Of a DNA stretch of 64,000 nt, positions 46,447 through 55,480 are shown one piece after another. The stretch is taken from the NCBI GenBank assembly GCA_022845955.1, contig AP025576.1:3720001-3784000 (forward strand), written 5' to 3'. The notes under the pieces are model-generated. The model searched no databases. It saw only the letters and a program-made list of their open reading frames with translations, and was not told the origin of the DNA. The stretch is from Lachnospiraceae bacterium. GTDB lineage: Bacteria; Bacillota; Clostridia; Lachnospirales; Lachnospiraceae. Positions within the stretch are counted from its first letter, which is position 1. Each line of letters opens with the position of its first letter. Made by a program: the position numbers and the translations under genes.

Positions 46447-47781
46447 ACCCTTTCTTCTTATAAATGCGTTAACAAAATCATATCCGCTTGATTTTACAAT
46501 ATCTGTCTTCACTTGTAAAGCCCCCGACAGCTCCTGAACCGTAATATCATCCAGCAGAACCTGCTCCCCGCTCCTTAATATATTCTCCGGCAGATACAGG
46601 ATTTCCCCTAATTCCTTCTCCTTTAACTGCGCGATAATATCCTGTCCTGTGAGCAGTCCTGTCACCGTAATCCGCTCCCCGAAAAAATCATTTCTCACAG
46701 GATATACCCGGATCGATATTCCCGGGAACCGTTCCATAAGGCGATCCGCCATTTTGCGTATATAAGGATAGGCAATCTTTCCTGTCACCGAGGAATATTC
46801 CCCTTCCAGAATCCTGTCGTCCAGCGCTCCCGGTTCTTCCAGCCTGCGCAGGGCATCCTCAAACTCCTCCAGCATCAATCGTATCATACCTACGCCGTTT
46901 TCCAGCTGAAGATAGCCGTCATAGCTTTCCTCCGGCGGCATCTCTTCCCCGGCCAGGATATACCATTCGTCGCTGGCATGTACAAAATGAAGGCCATATT
47001 CCGGAAACAGTGTATTCTGCCATCGGCGGATCTGCTCCAGGACATGCCTTGCATCCTCCGGGGTAAACGGTTCCAGAGGCTCCAGTCCTTCCCTGAATCT
47101 GGACAGCCCCACAGGAACAACGGAGACGCTCTGCAGATGGGGGAGATATTTTGTCAGATCACGGATGGAACGTTCCAATTCTTCCCCGTCATTAATTCCT
47201 CTGCAAAGGACAATCTGCCCGTTCATCCGGATGCCGGCTTCATAAAAACGATCCACCTTTTTCAGCGCCTCCCCCGCAAACCGGTTATGAAGCATCCGGC
47301 ACCGCAGTTCGGGATTAGTCGTCTGGAAGGATATATTAATAGGCGAAAGATGATATTTTATAATCCGTTCCACATCCCTCTCAGACATATTGGTAAGCGT
47401 CACATAATTTCCCTGAAGAAAGGAAAGCCGGGAATCATCATCCTTAAAATACAAAGTTTCCCGCATTCCCTCCGGCATCTGGTCAATAAAGCAGAAAATA
47501 CATTTATTGCTGCAGGAGCGGTATTCGTCCATCAGTCCGTTCTCAAACGTAACGCCCAAATCCTCCTCATAATCCTTATCTATTTCCAAAAGCCATTCCT
47601 CTCCGGAAGGCTTCTCCACCAGCACCTCAACATATTCCTCTTCGATCATATATTGATAGTCAAAAACATCCTCAACTGCTTCCCCGTTGATTTCCAGAAG
47701 CCTGTCTCCCGGTTCTATCCCCATTTCACAGGCAATGCCGTCTTTCTGAACCGCCTGAATCAAATGGCCTTTTCTTTTCAT
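46432..47781 (-). CDS. DUF512-family protein with PDZ and radical-SAM-like domains
   Basis: The 449-aa protein has an N-terminal PDZ-like domain ([20 protein letters not shown]) and a cluster [20 protein letters not shown] whose CX3CX2C spacing fits an iron-sulfur radical-SAM site. A barrel-like middle and a C-terminal DUF512 domain ([40 protein letters not shown]) follow. The family commonly sits next to der in Clostridia, as here. Its reaction is not established. The start at 47781 has AGGAGG nearby; the frame is open 17 codons further. Confidence 0.9.
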   Translation of the reverse strand: MKRKGHLIQAVQKDGIACEMGIEPGDRLLEINGEAVEDVFDYQYMIEEEYVEVLVEKPSGEEWLLEIDKDYEEDLGVTFENGLMDEYRSCSNKCIFCFIDQMPEGMRETLYFKDDDSRLSFLQGNYVTLTNMSERDVERIIKYHLSPINISFQTTNPELRCRMLHNRFAGEALKKVDRFYEAGIRMNGQIVLCRGINDGEELERSIRDLTKYLPHLQSVSVVPVGLSRFREGLEPLEPFTPEDARHVLEQIRRWQNTLFPEYGLHFVHASDEWYILAGEEMPPEESYDGYLQLENGVGMIRLMLEEFEDALRRLEEPGALDDRILEGEYSSVTGKIAYPYIRKMADRLMERFPGISIRVYPVRNDFFGERITVTGLLTGQDIIAQLKEKELGEILYLPENILRSGEQVLLDDITVQELSGALQVKTDIVKSSGYDFVNAFIRRKGNSPD

Positions 47782-47836
47782 GTTTATCCCTCCTGCATAT
47801 CCCAGGCCTGCCCGCGATACGGTTACTTTCAATTAT

Positions 47837-47994
47837 GTTACAGTTTCCGGCCCCTTGTACTGCTGCGTTTTTAGCCGAGCGAAAACGGACCCCGGAAGGA
47901 ACCTTGCAGCACCGCCGTTCCCGGGGAAAACCGGGAGGGGAAAGCGGACAGGTAAAACCACAGGGCAGCGGTACAAGGGGCCGGGAACTGTAAC
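47837..47994. repeat. Intergenic hairpin element C, diverged relative of the 238-bp family
   Basis: The ends form a 30-bp inverted repeat (GTTACAG outermost) with two differences, both G-T compatible in one reading. Inside, 47857-47909 matches the minus strand of the 238-bp elements at 44 of 53 positions without gaps, including GGAAGGAACCTTGCAG. The terminal repeats differ from those of the other copies. It lies between the DUF512 gene and prs, ending 30 bp before the prs -35 box. The rest of this 420-bp gap holds only the prs promoter and leader. Confidence 0.75.
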
Positions 47995-48023
47995 CATCCA
48001 TCTTTTATTCTACTAGAATTTTC

Positions 48024-48052
48024 TTGACGTGTCACTAGCATAATGTTATAAA
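48024..48052 (+). promoter_or_regulatory. prs promoter
   Basis: TTGACG (48024-48029) and TATAAA (48047-48052) are separated by 17 bp. The leader of about 140 bases contains a small GTCTGC/GCAGAC stem just before the ribosome site but no recognisable riboswitch. Confidence 0.7.
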
Positions 48053-48201
48053 ATAAGTTAGCTATGTTATTTTAAAGCCATACAAACGCAGTCGTTGCCA
48101 AAGTAACTGATTCGCGGTAAAAACAACAGATGACCTGTTCTGTGAGTCCTCCGTTGTTCAAGAAAAAAGGTCTGCTGCCGGCAGACAGACAGGAGAAAAA
48201 A

Positions 48202-49389
48202 ATGCCAAACGTACGCGAACTGGAAAATGCGCTTCCCGTAGCCCCGCTAAAGGTCCTGGCCATGGAATCCGCCTCCGCCATAGGGAAACGTGTCAACAAT
48301 TATCTTGTTGAATTCCGGAAAAATATGAAAAATACAAAACATGACGATCCCGCTTTCCGGGGATATATCGAGGACAGCTACCTTGTGGATGCCTCCAATC
48401 TCCGTTTCGGAAGCGGTGAAGGGAAAGGAATTGTAAGGGAATCCGTCCGGGGCAAGGATCTTTTCATTATAGTAGATGTATGTAACCATAGTCTGACCTA
48501 TTCCATCAACGGATATACGAATCACCGTTCTCCGGATGATAATTACCAGGATCTGAAGAGAATGATCGCTTCCGCTGCCGGGAAGGCCCACCGTATCAAT
48601 GTGGTAATGCCTTACCTTTATGAAGGCCGGCAGCATAAAAGGACCAGCCGGGAATCCCTGGACTGTGCTTATATGCTCACAGAGCTGGCCGATATGGGCG
48701 TCAATAATTTCATAACCTTTGACGCTCACGATCCCAGAGTGCAGAACGCCACGCCTTTGAACGGCTTTGACAATTTTACACCGCCCTATCAGTTTATGCG
48801 TGCCCTGCTTGACACAGAGGATGACCTTATCATCGATCAGGAGCATACCATCGTCATCAGCCCGGATGAAGGGGCACTGGATCGGGCTGTATATTTCGGC
48901 AACGTACTCGGCGTTAATACCGGCATGTTTTACAAGCGCCGGGATTACTCCACTATCGTAAACGGGAAGAACCCGATTGTCGCCCATGAATTTCTTGGCG
49001 ACAATGTTGACGGCAAGGACGTTATCATCATCGACGATATGATATCCACCGGAGAAAGCATACTGGATACGGCCCGGCAGCTGAAGGAAATGAATGCCAA
49101 ACGTGTATTTATCTGCTGTACCTTCGGTCTGTTTACAAACGGCCTGGAATCCTTTGACAAAGCTTATGAAAATTGCTGGTTCGACCGGGTAATTACTACC
49201 AATCTCACCTACCAGCCGCCTGAAATCTATACCAGGCCTTACTATACGGAAGCGGATATGAGCAAATTCCTGGCTTCTATCATCGATTTTATGAACCATG
49301 ATATTTCCATGTCACATGTCATGACTCCGACGGAAAAAATTAATGAAATCCTGGCAAGATACAACAACCGGGAAGAATATCATATTTAA
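48202..49389 (+). CDS. prs: Ribose-phosphate pyrophosphokinase, long form
   Basis: PRPP synthetase makes the precursor of purines, pyrimidines, histidine and tryptophan. The 395-aa protein is longer than the usual 310-320 aa form and matches the type annotated in many Clostridia. It has HRSPDDNYQDLKRMIASAAG, MPYLYEGRQHKRTSRESLDC, FDAHDPRVQNATPLNGFDNF and the PRPP loop DVIIIDDMISTGESILDTAR. AGGAG six bases before the ATG decides the start; the frame is open 24 codons further. Confidence 0.95.
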   Translation: MPNVRELENALPVAPLKVLAMESASAIGKRVNNYLVEFRKNMKNTKHDDPAFRGYIEDSYLVDASNLRFGSGEGKGIVRESVRGKDLFIIVDVCNHSLTYSINGYTNHRSPDDNYQDLKRMIASAAGKAHRINVVMPYLYEGRQHKRTSRESLDCAYMLTELADMGVNNFITFDAHDPRVQNATPLNGFDNFTPPYQFMRALLDTEDDLIIDQEHTIVISPDEGALDRAVYFGNVLGVNTGMFYKRRDYSTIVNGKNPIVAHEFLGDNVDGKDVIIIDDMISTGESILDTARQLKEMNAKRVFICCTFGLFTNGLESFDKAYENCWFDRVITTNLTYQPPEIYTRPYYTEADMSKFLASIIDFMNHDISMSHVMTPTEKINEILARYNNREEYHI

Positions 49390-49410
49390 TTAATTGTTTG
49401 AATGATCGCG

Positions 49411-49456
49411 AACGGGCACAGGATAGGTATCGCCATATCCTGTGCCCGTTTTTTTA
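49411..49456 (+). terminator. prs terminator
   Basis: AACGGGCACAGGATA pairs with TATCCTGTGCCCGTT, followed by seven T in all. A 15-bp stem makes this a strong rho-independent terminator. The convergent kinase gene ends 47 bp away. Confidence 0.93.
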
Positions 49457-49502
49457 CTCTCTCATGCCGGATTTTGTCTGCAGCATTCTGCTCTGCCTTC
49501 AC

Positions 49503-52172
49503 TTATTCCCGCGGGGTATTTTGCTTTGTCATTTTTTCTGTTTCTGAAGCAGGTCCCTGCTCCGGGACTGCCTTCTCTTCCATGCAGGGAAAAGCCAGAA
49601 TCACCTTAAATAAATCACCATCCAGATAAATATCAAATTTACCGTTCTGCAGCTCCGTCAGATTCCTTGCTATGGATAAGCCCAGGCCGCTGCCTTCCGT
49701 ACTTCTGGACACATCGCCCCTTATAAAGCGTTCTGTCAGCTCGTCGGCGCTGATATTCAGGGACTGTGCCGAAATATTTTTCATAGAAAAATAAGCGGTC
49801 TTTTTCCCTTCCTTTTCCTTCACTGTCAAATCCAAATAAACGCGGGTACCCTCCAGGGCATATTTGCACACATTACCGAACAGATTCTCCGCCACACGCC
49901 AGATTCTCCTGCTGTCTGCTTCAATATAAACCGGTTTTTCCGGCATGGCGGCCACCATAGTCAGGCATTTCTCGTTCATTTTTTCAGAGAACTCTCCTAT
50001 GGTCTGGTTGATCAGTTCCACAAAATTAATCTTTTCCATCTGCAGGGATATGTTCCCGGAGGATATTTTGGAGGCCTCCACCAAATCATCGGTCAGCTGC
50101 TTCAGCCTCTGTGATTTACTGTCCAGCACCTGGATATATCCCTTGATTTTCTCATCCCGGATATCCTCCCGTTTCAGCAGATTGACAAAATTAATGATAG
50201 AGGTCAGAGGGGTCTTAATATCATGGGAAACATTGGTAATCAGATCGGCCTTCAGCCTTTCATCCTTCATACTGGTAGCAACCGCTTCCTGGATGCCGTC
50301 GCCGATACTGTTTACCGCCTCGGCCAGAACCTTATTTTCCCCATGCATCCTGCTGTCATCTATCTTGAAACCGAAATCCCCTTCTCCGATTGTCAGCGTC
50401 CCTTCCACAATTCTCTGCAGATCCTTGCGTTCCTGATACAGAAGCACGGCCACGCATACATCGATAACCCCCGCAGCCAGGATCCCCAGCACGCCAAGCA
50501 TGCCGAAAAGAAGGTTCATCGCAGCTATGAGCAGAAACGGTATCAATATCCGGCTCACAATATGGCTGTTATCATAGAGGCGGAAAAACAGCCTTCTGAT
50601 AATGCGCCCCAGCTGCCACAGAAGGGAGTCCCTCCAGAACCGGTGTACCTTCAGGCGGCGTACCAGCCCCAGATAAAAGGAAGTGGCCACCCAGTCCAAC
50701 AGGAATGCCGCCAGAACCCCTCCAGCAGTCATCATAAACGGGCTTACGCCTCCTTCCAGCGTATAGCCGAAGGCAATTTCATAGGCAGTGGCACACAGCA
50801 CACAATATCCGGCAGTAACGGAAATCCCCAGAACCAAGAAAATTTCCGTAGGGAAACGATCGCCTTTTTTGAGTTCCACCACATAACCGTCCTCGTTCTC
50901 CGCCTCCTTCCGGCCTTCATAGACGGTAAGGACGCCAAGAAGCCACAGGGACATAACCAGCGCCAGTATCCCCACCACGGCAGTCTGCCAGTAATAGGGC
51001 ATAAAACTGACAAACGCATTCCTGGCCTGCGCCATGCTGTCATTTACCCCATAAGAAGTATCCACACCGATCCAGACCCTCGAATTTTCCGCAAACACAT
51101 ATTCATAGGTGCTGAGGATCCCGCGCATATCCTCCGTCGTCATCTGGGTATTCGTCTTGATTTCCACCCGATCCGGGTTATAATACAAATATCTGCCGTA
51201 TCCGCCGAATTCCTCCGTAATTTCCTTCTCGCTCTTACCCTCAAAATTCTGGGAAACATTGGTGAAGTAACGGGCTTCTCCGTCCACCGTCATCTGATAG
51301 CAGTACCGGATATTCGTCTTGTCTTCTCCGTAGAACTTCTTAAAGCTGCTGTATTCTGTGAAATTATGATACAGCTGGTTACAGGCCTCCACCAGATTCG
51401 CGCGCAGCACCAGATATTCGTCAATATCGGAAGCATAGTCCGCCAGATCCAGCCCATCTGCGGAGTAATAACGCGGCACCAGAATGTCCAGAGCGATCAC
51501 ATCCTCTGTATCCACGGTCATCTCCCCTTTTTCAGATGCCCTTTCCATATACCCCTCCAGGCTGTCGGGCAGTTCGGCGATCATCCGCAGGCTTAAGGAA
51601 TCCGACTCTGCCGCCTGGTTGGAATATTTAATGGCCTGCTTGGTGAGATCTGACTGAAGGCTGAAATCCCCGACATTCAAATCGGAAGGGATCTCCATTT
51701 CCGTATCGCTTCTCCCCAAGCCGAAATATATGGCAAAATCGTTTTCCGTCCCGTAAACCGTTTCGTAATTGAATCCGTAATTCCCCCACTTTATCAGGTC
51801 ATCCAGATAGTACACCGCCGTAACATCCGATTCGGAAAGCATGCTGGTCCTGTTTACATAGGCGGTGATATCAATCTCCTTTTTTCCTTCATATTCCCCG
51901 TTGGTTTCCAGCTGGCTTTTGATAACGGACATTCTGGTAATATCCTGTACGTCCTTCCGTAGAATATCATCAAAGACCTCGGAATCCTCAAATAACTCCT
52001 TTTGGGAAAAAGGGGATATGAAGTAACGGCTCTTTCCGTTGGTTCCTTCCACGGTTATGAAAGAATTGGATATAATAGCGATTACACAGCCCACCGCCGC
52101 CGCTGATAATATTCTTTTTGTAAACAGAAGAAATACCCGCTTTCCTCTCCCGCAAACATTTGACTTCTTCAT
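49503..52172 (-). CDS. Large multi-pass sensor histidine kinase
   Basis: The 889-aa protein has an N-terminal membrane segment (FLLFTKRILSAAAVGCVIAI) and an extracytoplasmic sensing region of about 350 residues without a recognised domain. At least four more membrane segments follow, near residues 390-600. Then come a linker, the phosphoacceptor box LITNVSHDIKTPLTSIINFV near residue 649, the N-box NLFGNVCKYA and the G-box GSGLGLSIA. The start at 52172 has GGGAGG six bases upstream, 34 bp after the response regulator stop. The signal is unknown; position of the sensor suggests the envelope. Confidence 0.93.
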   Translation of the reverse strand: MKKSNVCGRGKRVFLLFTKRILSAAAVGCVIAIISNSFITVEGTNGKSRYFISPFSQKELFEDSEVFDDILRKDVQDITRMSVIKSQLETNGEYEGKKEIDITAYVNRTSMLSESDVTAVYYLDDLIKWGNYGFNYETVYGTENDFAIYFGLGRSDTEMEIPSDLNVGDFSLQSDLTKQAIKYSNQAAESDSLSLRMIAELPDSLEGYMERASEKGEMTVDTEDVIALDILVPRYYSADGLDLADYASDIDEYLVLRANLVEACNQLYHNFTEYSSFKKFYGEDKTNIRYCYQMTVDGEARYFTNVSQNFEGKSEKEITEEFGGYGRYLYYNPDRVEIKTNTQMTTEDMRGILSTYEYVFAENSRVWIGVDTSYGVNDSMAQARNAFVSFMPYYWQTAVVGILALVMSLWLLGVLTVYEGRKEAENEDGYVVELKKGDRFPTEIFLVLGISVTAGYCVLCATAYEIAFGYTLEGGVSPFMMTAGGVLAAFLLDWVATSFYLGLVRRLKVHRFWRDSLLWQLGRIIRRLFFRLYDNSHIVSRILIPFLLIAAMNLLFGMLGVLGILAAGVIDVCVAVLLYQERKDLQRIVEGTLTIGEGDFGFKIDDSRMHGENKVLAEAVNSIGDGIQEAVATSMKDERLKADLITNVSHDIKTPLTSIINFVNLLKREDIRDEKIKGYIQVLDSKSQRLKQLTDDLVEASKISSGNISLQMEKINFVELINQTIGEFSEKMNEKCLTMVAAMPEKPVYIEADSRRIWRVAENLFGNVCKYALEGTRVYLDLTVKEKEGKKTAYFSMKNISAQSLNISADELTERFIRGDVSRSTEGSGLGLSIARNLTELQNGKFDIYLDGDLFKVILAFPCMEEKAVPEQGPASETEKMTKQNTPRE

Positions 52173-52206
52173 AACTGTCCTCCCGGTACTGCCGTTATTC
52201 CTGTCC

Positions 52207-52899
52207 TTACTGCTTTTCAATCTTATACCCTACCCCCCATACCACTTTCAGGTACCGGGGTTCCTTGGGGTTGATTTCAATTTTTTCCCTGATATGGCGG
52301 ATATGAACCGCCACCGTGTTATCCGCTCCGATAGCTTCCTCCTCCCATATACTTTCGTAAATCTGATCAATGGAAAAAACCCTTCCCTGGTTCTTTACCA
52401 GAAGCAGAAGGATATTATATTCGATGGGTGTGAGCTTAACCGGTTCATCATCCACGGTCACTTCCTTTGTTTCATCATTGATTACCAGGCCTCCTGCTCG
52501 GAAAATCGCATTATTTTCCGAATTCAGGTTCCCCAATTGGGTATATCTGCGCAGATGGGATTTAACCCGCGCCACCAGCTCCAGGGGATTAAAGGGCTTG
52601 GTCACATAATCGTCCGCCCCGATATTCAGTCCCAGTATTTTATCCGCATCCTCCGATTTGGCGGAAAGTATGATAATGGGAATACTGCTGTATTCCCTTA
52701 TTTTCAATGTGGCATGGATCCCATCCAGTCTCGGCATCATCACGTCAATAATAAGCAGATGGACCTCATTGGCCTTGAGCGCCCGGATCGCCTGCTCGCC
52801 GTCATAGGCTTTAATGACATGGTATCCCTCCTGCGCCAGATATATCTCAATGGCTTCCACTATCTCTCTGTCATCATCGCATACCAGAATATTCGTCAT
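52207..52899 (-). CDS. OmpR/PhoB-family response regulator
   Basis: The 230-aa protein has a receiver domain with DDDREIVEAI, the phosphoacceptor aspartate in LLIIDVMMPRLDG and the lysine in YVTKPFNPLELVARV. A winged-helix output domain follows (PVKLTPIEYNILLLLVKNQG, SIDQIYESIWEEEAIGADN, VWGVGYKIEK). It is co-transcribed with the histidine kinase. Its targets are unknown. Confidence 0.96.
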   Translation of the reverse strand: MTNILVCDDDREIVEAIEIYLAQEGYHVIKAYDGEQAIRALKANEVHLLIIDVMMPRLDGIHATLKIREYSSIPIIILSAKSEDADKILGLNIGADDYVTKPFNPLELVARVKSHLRRYTQLGNLNSENNAIFRAGGLVINDETKEVTVDDEPVKLTPIEYNILLLLVKNQGRVFSIDQIYESIWEEEAIGADNTVAVHIRHIREKIEINPKEPRYLKVVWGVGYKIEKQ

Positions 52900-52974
52900 C
52901 TTCTGTCACTCCTTCTGCAAAGCATCCCGCGGTATATCTGTCCTCCGCGCCGCCATGCCCTGCCTTTTTTCATC

Positions 52975-52980
52975 AGTATA
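52975..52980 (-). promoter_or_regulatory. Extended -10 of the two-component operon
   Basis: On the minus strand TGGTATACT is a good extended -10 element about 75 bp before the response regulator start. No convincing -35 box is visible. Confidence 0.4.
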
Positions 52981-53086
52981 CCACATATTCAGCTACGGTA
53001 ACTACGATTTTATTAAACCATAAAAGAATTAATTTGCGAAAGGATTATTGTTAAGTTTTTCTTAAAAATATTTCTCATCTGTACGT

Positions 53087-53324
53087 GGGTGCAGATAAAA
53101 AAGTTTGGCGTCGCCCGTCCCCGCTTCCCTGTGCGCCCCGCTGTCCTGCAAGGTTCCTTCCAGGGGACGCTTCCGCTCGGATAATCACGCAGCGGTACTA
53201 AGGCTGCAAAGGACGCAGCCAAAGGACCGGCGTGCTTATAACGCCCCTTCCAGGAATCCTTGCAGGACAGCGGGGCGCACAGGGAAGCGGGGACGGGCGA
53301 CGCCAAACTTTTTTATCTACACCC
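53087..53324. mobile_element. 238-bp hairpin element, copy A
   Basis: A 67-bp left arm (53087-53153), 104-bp core (53154-53257) and 67-bp right arm (53258-53324) form a giant hairpin. The inner 57 bp of the arms are perfectly complementary. The ends are GGGTG[C/T]AGATAAAAAA. TCTGTACGT flanks both ends directly (53078-53086 and 53325-53333), as after transposition. The core has three internal stems (53173-53195, 53202-53220, 53229-53245), so it could fold as a multi-branched RNA on the minus strand. There is no open reading frame. A6 and T6 runs bracket the stem, so it may also terminate transcription both ways. Confidence 0.88.
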
Positions 53325-53340
53325 TCTGTACGTATCCATC

Positions 53341-53369
53341 TTGCAATTCCTTCCGTTTTCCCTTACCAT
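53341..53369 (+). promoter_or_regulatory. Possible promoter of the MoxR/VWA pair
   Basis: TTGCAA (53341-53346) and TACCAT (53364-53369) are 17 bp apart. The -10 is weak. It begins 16 bp after hairpin element A. Confidence 0.3.
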
Positions 53370-53429
53370 AGAAATGCGGCTTCCTGAAAGGGACGCCTGC
53401 CAGGCAGCCAGAAAGAAAGGAAAACCATC

Positions 53430-54245
53430 ATGCAAAATACATTTCATTCCACCGGAACCTATATAGCGGACCAGCGACTGACAGACAGTGTAAATATAGC
53501 CGTAGCCCTTGGTAAACCTCTTCTCATCAAGGGAGAACCCGGCACAGGCAAAACCATGCTCGCCCAGGCCGCCGCCGAAGCACTGGAAAAAGAACTGATT
53601 ATCTGGAATATCAAATCCACCACCAAAGCCCAAGACGGCCTGTATACGTATGATACGGTCAAAAGGCTTTATGACAGCCAGTTCGGGGCAGATGGCGTCA
53701 ATGATATCGCACGCTACATCCGTCTGGGTAAGCTGGGCGAGGCTTTTTCCCGGGACAGCCAGCCGGTTCTGCTTATTGATGAAATCGACAAGGCGGATCT
53801 GGAATTCCCCAATGATCTGCTTTGGGAGCTGGATCGCATGGAATTCTATATCCCGGAAACCGGCGTTACCATAAAAGCCGCCAGGCGGCCTGTGGTTATC
53901 ATTACCTCCAATGCGGAGAAAGAGCTTCCGGATGCCTTTTTACGCCGATGCCTGTTCCATTATATCGATTTTCCGGACAAGGATCTATTGACCGAAATAG
54001 TCAAAGTTCATTTTCCTTCCGTGGAAGACCGGCTTTTAGAGGCTGCCATCGCCGTCTTTGAAGAAATCCGTTCACTCCGCAGCATACGAAAAAAACCGGG
54101 CACCTCCGAATTGATTGACTGGGTCAACGCACTTTCCCTGGGAGGTATTCCGCCGGAGAAAGTTGCAGAAGCATTTCCGTATCCGGGAATCCTCTTAAAA
54201 AAAGAGGAAGATATGGAAGCGGTAAAAAAACACCGTTATTTGTAA
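53430..54245 (+). CDS. MoxR-family AAA+ ATPase
   Basis: MoxR ATPases act as chaperone-like loaders, usually with a VWA-domain partner. The 271-aa protein has Walker A (LLIKGEPGTGKTMLAQAAAE, near residues 31-50), Walker B (PVLLIDEIDKADLEF) and sensor 1 (PVVIITSNAEKELPDAFLRR). AAGGA lies eight bases before the ATG. The VWA gene begins 11 bp after its stop. The substrate of this pair is unknown. Confidence 0.92.
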   Translation: MQNTFHSTGTYIADQRLTDSVNIAVALGKPLLIKGEPGTGKTMLAQAAAEALEKELIIWNIKSTTKAQDGLYTYDTVKRLYDSQFGADGVNDIARYIRLGKLGEAFSRDSQPVLLIDEIDKADLEFPNDLLWELDRMEFYIPETGVTIKAARRPVVIITSNAEKELPDAFLRRCLFHYIDFPDKDLLTEIVKVHFPSVEDRLLEAAIAVFEEIRSLRSIRKKPGTSELIDWVNALSLGGIPPEKVAEAFPYPGILLKKEEDMEAVKKHRYL

Positions 54246-54256
54246 GGAGAGTACTC

Positions 54257-55474
54257 ATGTTTGAAGCTTTTTTTATCATTCTCAGAAACAGCGGCGTCCC
54301 TGTCACACCAGGAGAATGGCTCTCTGTCCAGGACGCGTTGGAAAAGGGGCTGTGCCGCAGCAGCCTCTCCTCCTTCTACTCTCTTTCCCGTATGCTCCTG
54401 GTAAAAAGAGAGACTGATTACGATAAATTTGATTTGGCGTTTGAGGAATATTTCAAGGGTATTCGCCATGACAGCCTTTTGACCGGCCGCCTGCTGGAAT
54501 GGCTGGATAAGCCGGAAATGAACGCGCTGCTCCTTCAATGGAAAGAAACGGGGAAAACAGCTTTCGAAAAAGAGCCGGAAAACACGGAGAGCAAAAGAAA
54601 CGGGGAAGAAACGGAAGAACTTCTGAAGAAACGGTTGGAAGAACAGAATGGGGAACATAATGGGGGAAACCACTGGATAGGGACTATGGGCAGCTCCCCC
54701 TTCGGAAATACAGGCGCTCCCACAGACGGAATCCGTGTTGGAGGCCAAAGCGGCCACCAGTCCGCGTTCGCCGTGATGGGCGAACGAAAGTACAAAGATT
54801 TCAGGGATGATCGCATCATAGACAACCGCCAGTTCCAGCAGGCACTCCGCCGATTACGGCAATATTCTTCCCGTTCTGAGCTGCCCCACACCCAGCTGGA
54901 CCTGAATGGAACTATTGATAAGACCTGCGGAAACGGGGGCTTTCTCCAAATCGTCATGGAAGCGCCGCGCCAGAATGGCATAAAGCTGATGCTGCTCATG
55001 GACTCCGGAGGAACCATGCTTCCTTATTCCAGCCTGATGAATGAACTATTCCAGGCCGTAAGCAAATCCAATCACTTTAAGGAGACCCGGTTTTATTATT
55101 TTCACAATTGTATCTACGGAAAGCTGTATCATACACCGGCCTGTGAATATGGCGACTGGACGGACACGGAATGGCTGCTGCGCAATTTAAAAAGTGACAC
55201 AAAGGTAGTTATCGTAGGGGATGCCGCCATGGCCCCGGAAGAGCTTTTTTCCCTTAATGGGAATTACCGCGGCTCCAACGACGGCCTGGCCGGCTTCGCA
55301 TGGATGCAGCTGCTGAAAGAACACTTTAAAAAAAGTGTCTGGCTGAACCCCAAGATGGCCCAGGGAAACGCTCCCTGGCGGGAATCGGAAACCGCTGTCA
55401 AGGAACTGTTTCCCATGTATCCCCTCACAGTAAAAGGGCTGAAGGTAGCAATGAAGGAACTGATGCGGGGATAA
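54257..55474 (+). CDS. VWA-domain protein, CoxE-like partner of the MoxR ATPase
   Basis: The 405-aa protein has an N-terminal helical region (FFIILRNSGVPVTPGEWLSV) typical of CoxE-like proteins, a hydrophilic Gly/Asn-rich middle (residues 130-180), and a C-terminal von Willebrand A fold beginning IKLMLLMDSGGTMLPYSSLM. The metal-site motif, usually DXSXS, reads DSGGT, so metal binding may be altered. VVIVGDAAMAPEEL supplies a later VWA strand. It is coupled to the MoxR gene and ends 6 bp before the convergent DUF2087 gene. Confidence 0.88.
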   Translation: MFEAFFIILRNSGVPVTPGEWLSVQDALEKGLCRSSLSSFYSLSRMLLVKRETDYDKFDLAFEEYFKGIRHDSLLTGRLLEWLDKPEMNALLLQWKETGKTAFEKEPENTESKRNGEETEELLKKRLEEQNGEHNGGNHWIGTMGSSPFGNTGAPTDGIRVGGQSGHQSAFAVMGERKYKDFRDDRIIDNRQFQQALRRLRQYSSRSELPHTQLDLNGTIDKTCGNGGFLQIVMEAPRQNGIKLMLLMDSGGTMLPYSSLMNELFQAVSKSNHFKETRFYYFHNCIYGKLYHTPACEYGDWTDTEWLLRNLKSDTKVVIVGDAAMAPEELFSLNGNYRGSNDGLAGFAWMQLLKEHFKKSVWLNPKMAQGNAPWRESETAVKELFPMYPLTVKGLKVAMKELMRG

Positions 55475-55480
55475 CCGTTT

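Noticed and set aside
48247..49299. A 350-codon open frame on the minus strand
   Set aside because: It is antisense to prs; no ribosome site or family pattern.
50223..51596. A 457-codon open frame on the plus strand
   Set aside because: It is opposite the histidine kinase gene, whose motifs are clear, and shows no features of its own.
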